From the NCBI RefSeq assembly GCF_964340395.1, contig NC_135564.1, positions 11,001,391 through 11,065,390 of the forward strand: a DNA stretch of 64,000 nucleotides, written 5' to 3'. This DNA comes from Glandiceps talaboti. Taxonomy: Eukaryota; Hemichordata; Enteropneusta; Spengelidae. A program made the position numbers and the translations under genes. Positions 44,495 to 64,000 of the stretch are shown here, in pieces. The notes under the pieces were generated by a model that worked only from the letters and a program-made list of their open reading frames with translations, was not told the origin of the DNA and ran no database searches. Within the stretch, counting starts at the first letter, position 1. Every line of letters starts with the position of its first letter.

Positions 44495-44935
44495 AGGAGT
44501 GTACACAACAATAATGAAAATCCAATTGGGCTATGCTGTTGAAAAGAGAGCACCTATTTGTTTAATATTGGGCTTTGAGATTTGCTTTGACTGGACGGAC
44601 TAATGCATAATTTGTACAGCATATCACTACAGCACACATATTGGGACCAATACCCTTCAATATTTCCTTATTCATATTTTAGGATAACACATTAATGTAC
44701 ATGTAATTTCAGATGTTGATGCTTTATATCGATAAAATACAATTTACGTATTATTTCTCAGTTGAACAGTTTCTACACAATAAATACAAAACATACAAAG
44801 TGTACACACAGATAAGATAACAATGTTCTCATTAGTTTTAATAATCAAACTCATTTGATTTTAAACTTCTTTGTAAAAGTGTACTTTGGTTTGTTGTCAT
44901 TACTTAGACTGGGTGTTTCTAAAGGTTTATCAAAG

Positions 44936-45290
44936 CCATATGCAAATGTGGCTGTATATTTCACCAGGTTTCCATCAGCCATAATATGCAAATGTGGCTG
45001 TACATTTCACCAGGTTTCCATCAGCCATAATATGCAAATGTGGCTGTACATTTCACCAGGTTTCCATCAGTCATAATATGCAAATATGGCTGTATATTTA
45101 ACAAGGTTTACATCAGCCATAATTTGCAAATATGGCTGTGTCCTGCCAGGTTTATATCAGCTATAACATGCAAATGTGACTGTGTGTTCCACCATATTTA
45201 AATTAGCCATAATATGCAAATGTAGCTGTACATTCCACCAGGTTTAAATTAGCCATAATATGCAAATATAGCTGTACATTCCACCATGTT
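44936..45290. repeat. 46-bp minisatellite carrying an octamer in each unit
   Basis: About eight units; 'tgcaaatgtggctgta' at 44941, 44987 and 45033, then more diverged units. Most contain ATGCAAAT, the POU/Oct octamer. Confidence 0.85.
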
Positions 45291-47079
45291 CATATATTCT
45301 TATCAAATTAGCATACATATTAAATCTAGCATACTTCCTGATGCACAGTTGCTGTTCATTTCCGTTCATCATTTAAAAAGTTTCAAAATACAATTTTTGT
45401 TGGTAAATTTAAAATGTTGAGAGTCTAAAAGTTTAAAACTCCTGTGCACCTGTCTCTTTTTTTGCATTAATACAGTTGATAAGAAGAATCATGTCATGTT
45501 ATGCATGTGGCAAAATATGAGAAAAATTATTCACAAAGTCAATAGTTTTTTCTTTGTATCTCTACTACACTTACAAATTCTTCCATTTTTAGTTTGATAA
45601 ATGTGCACGAAACGATTCGATGTTTTGTACAAGTGACACAACTTCAGGAATATGGTTGTCACCTTACATACAAACGTACACAGAGACAATGAAACAATAT
45701 TGAAGATAGTAAGACTCGATTAAAATGCTTTGCATTGCTGGATACACACTCTGTAAGAGTCTAGTATATATATGTGTGTCTAGAATGTGTGTGGAATGTG
45801 AAATGTGTGAAACTGGAAGGAATGGAAAAGTTAAATTTCTCACAAGACTACTTTCTCTTACTATACTGAAAATATTTGGAATACAATTTTCTCTGTGCTA
45901 GGGAGTCACATCATAGAGTACAAGAATTATGGGTAAAATGTTCACAACTGTATCCATGCTAGGGAGTAAAAATGCAAGAATTATAAAGAAAAAGAATATA
46001 TTTTGTCACGAGTCCATCAGACCTTTTCTGCAAATTGTCACATCTTTTGATCTATCTAAACTTTGGAAAAGCACAGAGTTTACCATTAATATTTCATCAA
46101 AATCTTATCAATATTTAACAAGTATTCCAACAACTCACCTGAAGCAATAAGTTGTGGTTTTTATGACTAACCTAGGTGGCACAGTAGTATCTAAGTTAGT
46201 GTGAATTTATAGTGTATTGATATTTTGCAAGCCAGCTTCTCCATCTACAACTAATTTGCATTTCTGCTGTTCTGAGTAAACATGGACAAAACAGTTACAA
46301 GAATATAAAATTGAAGGTTGTGGATGTATGGTATATATAATGCTGAATGTATTAGTACCTGTCATAAAAATGAACACAGAGGGCAGTAGACATTGAGACA
46401 GAACAGGTAGTATGACAAAAAACATAAGACAGGCAGTGTGCTTGACATGATGATTTGCTGTCTAGTCTAAAAATCATCAAATCTTGAAAAGAATCAATGC
46501 CATATCTACAGAAATTAAAAAAAAAATATGCATAACATTCACTGCACGGGGTGACACGGTGATGAAGATCTGTTCATTCTACCACATGTGCAACGTCAAT
46601 AGAAGACCATAGGATGATCTAATGACAAATTGTGTTTTAGCGGTATGACAACATTGAATTTCCACTACAAACTGGCCAACAAGTGAGAAAAAAAAATCAA
46701 TGTTTACACTTCACAGTTCATAAAAAAAAATCTACTTTTTACAAAAAAAGAAAATAAATATATTTTGTGCATTGTACTTGTTCTAAGTTTCTACTGTAAG
46801 CTGAAACTCAATTGAGTGCATACATGAATATTTTGTTTCTTCCAAAGTAAATATGTTTGCAAAATAATGCAAAAGAAAAGCACCTTGTTATGAAAGCAGT
46901 TCTGTCTAACTTTTGTTAGAATACTGGCAAAATGAAATAGAAAGGTATAAAATAATTTGAACTGTTGTAACAGCTGGGTGACATTACTTTCTCAGAGTAA
47001 CCCCTTTGAATGCTGATTATCACATGAAAAGATTAATTTATGCCATTACCATGACAACAAAGTATTCTATCATCTACCT

Positions 47080-47480
47080 TGCCTTGGTAATTTTGGAGCA
47101 ATGTATAGCGATATGTATTTACATGCACATAACATCAATTCAGACACACATCCTCAATGTACTGATCACTGAGAAACTATGGTAACTCTGGTAACAGTAT
47201 ATAGCTACATGTATTTACATACGCATAACATCAATTCTGACATGCGCCCTGGATCTGCTGTAACTCTGGTAACAATCTAGCTATCTACATACTAGAACAG
47301 TACCTACGACATCAATTCTGACATGCGCCCTCAACTTCCTGGGACTGCAATGTTGAGAAATTGCAATAACTCTGGTAACAGAATATTGCTATTTACATAC
47401 TAGTACCTACAATATCAATTCCGACATGCGCCCTCAAACACACTTGATTTTACTACAATCCTGAGAACCATTGTAACTCT
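47080..47480. repeat. Diverged ~90-bp tandem repeats
   Basis: Recurring 'taactctggtaaca', 'tacatactag' and 'atcaattctgacatgcgccct' blocks, about four units. Confidence 0.7.
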
Positions 47481-48099
47481 GGCACACTTCTCTACATGTC
47501 ACACATATTACACATTATATACACCAACATCAAAATGTCAACAACTTGGTACTTTTAAACAAAACAATTCCACAAGTTTTGACCTGCAACAAACAGCAAA
47601 ATAGCAAAGAAACAACCCCATCTGTTGAAGTTATGACTGTTAATTAGTGAAAGTGAGTGGCAAAAGTCAAACAAATCTATGCCGACAACTTCAGACATTC
47701 ACATTAAAATCAAAGTTTGTACAATGCTCAAATTTAAGTCTTTTTTCCCTTCAGCAACGAATAGATAAGTTTGGTACTTGTGACATGCAATTGCATTAGA
47801 TTATCTTGGAATCCACTGCCTAGTATCTTTATCGAGAAAATTATGAATTGGTAACACAGAGATCTCATAGTTATATCAGTAAGCTCTAACTGCCCATAGC
47901 TTCAATCTTGTCTTGTTAATTGATGGGTAGGGCTGCTTGTCATTCTTTGATAGATTCTGCACTCAGTTTTAATTTCTGTTTTGGTATATCGACTAAACTA
48001 AAATTTAAAGTACCTGAATGCAATATCTTGCAAACTGTATTGCACTACCTGGAATGGTGATTGTCGGAGAATTAATGACTTTCACTGCCGAGGATTGTA

Positions 48100-48540
48100 G
48101 GTAATGTTTTTCTTTCACTGCAAAAATAGGGGGCAGTGTTTGTCTTTCACTGCCAAAGATTGGTGACACTATTTGTCTTTCACTGCAAAAGATTATGGCA
48201 TTTGACTTTCACTGCAAACATTGGTTGCTCAGTTTCACTGCCAAAGATTGGGAGCAGTGTTTGTCTTTCAATGCCAAAGATTGGGGGCAGGGTTTGTCTT
48301 TCACTGCCAAATATTGGAAGCAGTGTTCATCTTTCACTGCCAAAGATTGGGGGCAGGGTTCATCTTTCACTGCCAAAGATTGGAGGCAGTGTTCATCTTT
48401 CACTGCCAAAGATTGGTGGCACTGTTTGTCTTTCACTGCAAAAGATTGGAGAGCACTTCCTCTTTCACTGCAAATATTGGTTGCTCAGTTTCACTGCCAA
48501 AGTTTGAAGGCGCTGTTTGGCCTTCACTGCTGAAGATTAC
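48100..48540. repeat. 33-bp minisatellite, about 13 units, open in four frames
   Basis: Units of 'tctttcactgccaaagattg' plus 'ggggcagtgttcg'-like sequence spaced 33 bp (for example 48264, 48297, 48330). Because 33 is divisible by three, all three forward frames and one reverse frame stay open for 75-123 codons. There are no splice sites or recognised domain. Confidence 0.88.
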
Positions 48541-48779
48541 TGTCATAATAATTACTCTATATGCTCAAATACCATGGTAACAAAACATGTACTTTGAATT
48601 ATAAAACATGACATTATCTCTTGGTCCAATTATCTTCATCATCCTCTGAAGGCTATTAAAGGAGATCAGTTTTCTATTGCACAGAACACAGACAAGTTTC
48701 TTCCTTGTCTGTGCATTGAACTACAAAAATGTAACATCTGTTCCACTGACTGCTTTGGGACAGAAACACAAAATTGTTG

Positions 48780-49510
48780 CATTCTTTAAGACAACATATA
48801 CAGAGTTATTCTTCAAGACTGTACACACACTGTCGTCATCTTTAAAGACGTAAAGACTTGTTTCCTACACAACATCACACACAGTGTTATTGTTTTCTTC
48901 AAGGTAGTAATATACACAGGGTGTTTGTTTTCTTCAAGATAAAATATACAGAATAGCTGTTTTCTTCAAGACATCGTATACAGAGCCATTTGTTTCTTCA
49001 AGATCGCATACAGAAAGCTTGTTTTCTTTACGACGACATATTCAAGAGTTTGCATTTTGTCCAAGATAACACACACAAGCAGCTGTTTTCTTTCATGACA
49101 ATATCAACACTGAACAGTGCTGTTACTTTCTTGAAGGTAACACATAGATTACAAAGCTTGTTTTCTTGTAAGACAACATACTCAGAGCTGCTGTTTTCTT
49201 CAAGATCACATACTAAAAGCTTCAGTTTTCTTCAAGACCACATACTTGGAACTTGTACGACAACATACTCAGAGCTGCTGTTTTCTTCAAGATGACATAC
49301 CAAAAGCTTCAGTCTTCAAGATCACATATTTGGAACTTGTAAGACAACATACACATATATCTGCTGTTTTCTCCAAGGTCACAAACTAAAACGTTCAGTC
49401 TTCAAGATCACATATTTGGAACACGTTAGACAACAGAGTATACACAAAGCTGCTGTTATCTCCAAGACCGCAAACTAAAAAGCTTCACTTTTCTTCAAGC
49501 TCACACAAAT
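48780..49510. repeat. Imperfect tandem repeats with 'ttttcttcaaga'
   Basis: Recurring 'tgttttcttcaaga', 'acatac' and 'aaaagcttcag' blocks, with longer duplicated blocks around 49190-49440. The array ends about 90 bp from the LMBR1 stop codon, so it is probably in that 3' UTR. Confidence 0.7.
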
Positions 49511-49600
49511 AAAACAGTTGTTTCCTATTCCCAGCATATATTTTCAGAAAACATTCACAGTGTGTACAAATCCTAAAAACCTTCCAACATCTGTGATTAC

Positions 49601-60836
<11,236 letters not shown>

Positions 60837-62711
60837 CTGAAAGACAACAAATACAACATTTTATTACAATAAATGGTTTTTGTTTATTGCTTATGGTAAA
60901 TATTTGACATGTATATCTCCTTTAGAATAGCTAAAATTGTGATAAAAAAATAAATAATTGTAATTTTGAAAGCTGACAGAAGTGGAAACATTGTCAAATA
61001 GCTGACAATCATGACATCAGACACAAGTGCAGTATATTGGGTCAATATGCTAAATCTAAAAGTGCCATATCAACACAAATACACAGCAAGATACACAGCA
61101 TAGACATTTTACATATATACATGTATATGTAAAATTTTACATATATATATATAATATATACACACACAATATAGTTATTATTGCAAATATGTATTAATAT
61201 GTATATAAAACATTCAAAATTAGTATAGTTCCCATCTATTGCAATATATGCCAAATCTATTGATAACTTTTTATAACTGTAGCATTACATTATATCTTAT
61301 TCAAACTACTATACTCCATACATATCTCTATTGAATAACAGAATTTTTTGTTGTAAGTCAAAATGCTAGAAATTTGGTATTGTTGTGAGTCGCCCTATAT
61401 AGTCAGGAGTACCGTAGTGGATTACCAAATTTTGTTGGGTCAATAGTAGAAGTTGCTGTTGTCAGTGGCACATCAAAATAAGTTGGAGGGCATACTGATA
61501 CACATATTATACATCTATTGAATGTGACACCATGAATTGATATTTGTGATTATGAATATATTTTACTTTAGATTTTCCATTTGTATCTGTATCTCGAAAA
61601 ACATGTCAACTGACCAGATAACTGGTATATCAATGGAGAGAGAAGGTATGAGCTATATTTGCTATAATACTGCCTGGTTGTTACATAAAATACAAATAAT
61701 ATATGATAAATTTCATTTTTTACTTCAAGATTTCCCCTAGGAAAGAGGAAAATAAAACCCATATTGTAATTTGATGGAAGAAAACTCATGTGATACACTA
61801 GCCTACATTCTATAAGTTTGTCATTGAATTAGGTCATTAACCCCTCGCATGCTGTAAGTTGTGGGTTAGCCCAAATCAATGACAAGCATAGAATCTAGGT
61901 TTAGTGGTACACTTCAAAATGCTGTTCAATTCATGAATACAGAGTGAGATTTACATGGCAAACACTGAGCAAAGACAGCTGTCATAGACATTTCCTTTCC
62001 TTACACAATTTATATACAGTATAATTGCCTTGAGATTCAGACATATTCATGTTTTTGTCTCTGTGGAGAGGCCTAGAGTAGAGGTAAGGGTAGGGTGAAT
62101 TCTCAACACAAATACTGGTACCCTGTGTGGTATGTACACAGGTATACATTCTGACAAAAAGGCTGTCAGTAAGAGTATACATGTAGGAAGTATTTTAAAG
62201 ACTTGTGTTTTTGTGGGTTTTTTTTTTTACTTTTTTTGTTTTTTTAAACATTTTACTTTGGGTTAACATCTGAAAATATGTACATCGATCTACTAATACC
62301 ATCTCACATAGTTCAATCTCTGCTATTTTTCACTGTTATATTTACTTTAAGTTTGATAATGCAATCATTTTAATCAGGACAAACTGATAAAATATATCTG
62401 TACACTGACCCTCAGAAACAGGGTTCACAAGTCTTCTTTTTTTTTTTTAAGAGAATGTACAAGGTTAGACTGTTGTTCAGCCTAATCAGTCTTCTCTTTA
62501 CAGTAGGTACTGGCTGATACATGTGGGTGTGTCATCTTACACAGACAAACTAGTTGCATAACAATAGAACAAGTTTCTCATTCTTGTCTGATGACACCTG
62601 AGAGAAGTCTGAAGGGAAGGGTCAAAACATCAAATCATGTACAACAATGTAGAAAGGTAGCTTGGACACTATCATTTGTGAATTCATCCATGAATTGAGC
62701 CTGCATGATAC

Positions 62712-62741
62712 CTGTTGAATTTCAAAATGAAAGTATACCAT
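62712..62741 (-). CDS. LMBR1: Candidate LMBR1 first exon
   Basis: ATG at 62741 gives MVYFHFEIQQ, then GTATCA as donor, phase 0, joining ISGLFFTILY. Human LMBR1 has HFHSQVRE just before its first span, so F-H-x-[E/Q]-[I/V] aligns loosely. The donor is weak and the match short; the real first exon may lie beyond 64000. Confidence 0.25.
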
Positions 62742-62826
62742 AATAATGAAAAGGTCTATGCAATAGTCATTTCACAGTTTAATTAAGTACAATTTTAGAA
62801 ATTTGCACATCATCATGTTAGCTAGT

Positions 62827-63218
62827 CTAGTTCCTGTCAGACCGTATTTCGTACTACGTTATCGCCATACTATACCGTACGTCTAGTCAATTCCGTAACT
62901 CTCACACAGAATTCTGTGCTCCCTCCTACAGTGTTCAGATAAACATGATAACATCGTCGCGTTCCCACATGATTTTAGTTTAAGCAGACTGGTGGAGTCT
63001 GGTTGGACATTTACATATCATATTAGTCCAGCTGTATCAATGTATATTAATGAGAGATGAGGACAGCCTGTCAATTTGTGATGGATTACTACTGACATGC
63101 ACCATTTGCGATTCGCCCACCATGGGGGTTGAACCACAATTAACGCCTTGAGTAACGGGATTGACTAGACGGTATAGTATGAAGATAACATACAGGAATA
63201 CGGTCCGTCAGGAACTAG
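62827..63218. mobile_element. MITE with ~70-bp terminal inverted repeats (392 bp)
   Basis: Left end CTAGTTCCTGTCAGACCGTA, right end the inverse of CTAGTTCCTGACGGACCGTA. Pairing continues through catactataccgt and gtctagtcaat to about 70 bp. No open frame. The target-site duplication is not clear. Confidence 0.85.
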
Positions 63219-64000
63219 ATTACATTTAGTTTGGAAGCCATGCAAATGGGGGTTTACTATAGCTTAGAATCCATGTTTCTTTATACAAGAAACAGATCAA
63301 TCTTTTTCTAAAGTTTCTCTAAACAAATTATTTTCTCAGAAACATCTTTCTTATTTATATTCATTTTTACATGTTAATTGTTGACTGAATGGTTCTCGTA
63401 TATCTCAAGTCTATTTTTCAATCGAAAGTCACAGGCTGGCAAGTTTTTTTGTTGCAGCCTGAAAATGTCTTGCCTAGAATCTAAGCAAATCAACTTCTAA
63501 AATTCTTAATAGTGCTCAAGCATAGTACAATGTAGGAAAGAAAGCATTGAAGTCGACACGCCTCAGATTGTCGCTTGAAACTGTAAACAATGTGATATAA
63601 ATAATTCAGAAGAGAGTTTTTGGTTGACTGGTCACTGCATGGCAGACAGTTAAATGTACATTGTATACTTATCTATTGTTGGTTACATCTTTTCCTGCTG
63701 TACAACACATAATTCACCATGTTGCAAGGTATGTCAGGTTAAATGATGTACACCACTGTAATTACATAAGGGATGGGATACAATGTCACACAGGCTCAAT
63801 AAAGCGACCTTCAATTGTTTAGGGGAGGAGGGGGTCTGGCTTCCATGCGATTGCTGAACTTCATTTTCATACTTCTAACCAAATTTGGAAAGCTTTCACT
63901 CCTTCAATTATAACTGCTTCTTATTCACTACTGTGGTTTCGATAATTTGATTAAAATTTACTTCTAATGTGAGATACAGTGCTGGATTTCCAGTACTATT

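Larger units (their letters stand above)
41188..49600. other. Intergenic region between convergent G6PC and LMBR1
   Basis: 8.4 kb without a supported coding exon. AATAAA on the plus strand at about 41688-41697 could end G6PC, and TTTATTTATT at about 41754-41763 gives AATAAA on the minus strand. The region holds CCAAT-type repeats, a GC-rich hairpin, a MITE, and minisatellites at 44936, 47080, 48100 and 48780. Part may be LMBR1 3' UTR. Confidence 0.6.
60837..64000. other. LMBR1 5' region, no certain exon
   Basis: No strong coding exon on either strand apart from the short candidate at 62712-62741. Contains a MITE (62827-63218); otherwise AT-rich sequence. Confidence 0.5.

Noticed and set aside
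48136-48580. Four long overlapping frames
   Set aside because: They arise from a 33-bp repeat with no start context, splice sites or recognised domain; described as a repeat instead.

Overview
This is eukaryotic genomic DNA, AT-rich and gene-poor, from an intron-rich animal. Three spliced genes can be read by joining exons at GT/AG sites with consistent phase. Dense microsatellites, minisatellites and small palindromic (MITE-like) elements suggest a marine invertebrate, possibly an invertebrate deuterostome. That placement is inference from gene structure and repeat style; nothing here fixes the species. No bacterial genes, CRISPR arrays, tRNA or rRNA genes were seen.

Layout. (1) 1179-34828, minus strand: a gene of at least 19 exons whose 3' part lies left of the window. 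It encodes 689 readable codons of a low-complexity, partly coiled-coil protein carrying six copies of a [W/F]-G-K-P-G-[A/G]-G-A-P type motif, each on its own exon. Human CSPP1, a centrosome/cilium microtubule protein, has one segment of this kind, so the gene is called CSPP1-like, with caution. Its first intron (24099-34779, 10.7 kb) holds mostly inverted-repeat elements. (2) 34829-38332: a possible bidirectional promoter, several repeats and a degraded non-LTR retrotransposon tail. (3) 38333-41187, plus strand: a complete four-exon glucose-6-phosphatase catalytic subunit gene (355 aa) with all five catalytic residues. (4) 41188-49600: 8.4 kb with no recognised gene, holding a CCAAT/ATTGG repeat series, a GC-rich hairpin, MITEs and several minisatellites. 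(5) 49601-60836, minus strand: eleven exons of an LMBR1/LMBR1L family nine-pass membrane protein, complete at the C-terminus; the first exon is uncertain (candidate at 62712-62741). (6) 60837-64000: no recognised gene apart from that candidate exon, plus a clear MITE.

The three genes have no evident shared pathway. G6PC and LMBR1 converge; the CSPP1-like gene and G6PC diverge. The most unusual material is repetitive. Two minisatellites appear derived from the edges of neighbouring coding exons, one in the CSPP1-like gene and one in LMBR1. One intronic array in G6PC carries a splice-acceptor-like tract in each 67-bp unit. Other arrays multiply perfect CArG boxes or octamer motifs. A four-copy MITE family, several large palindromes and one isolated monomer of a tandem repeat 15 kb away indicate active repeat turnover.
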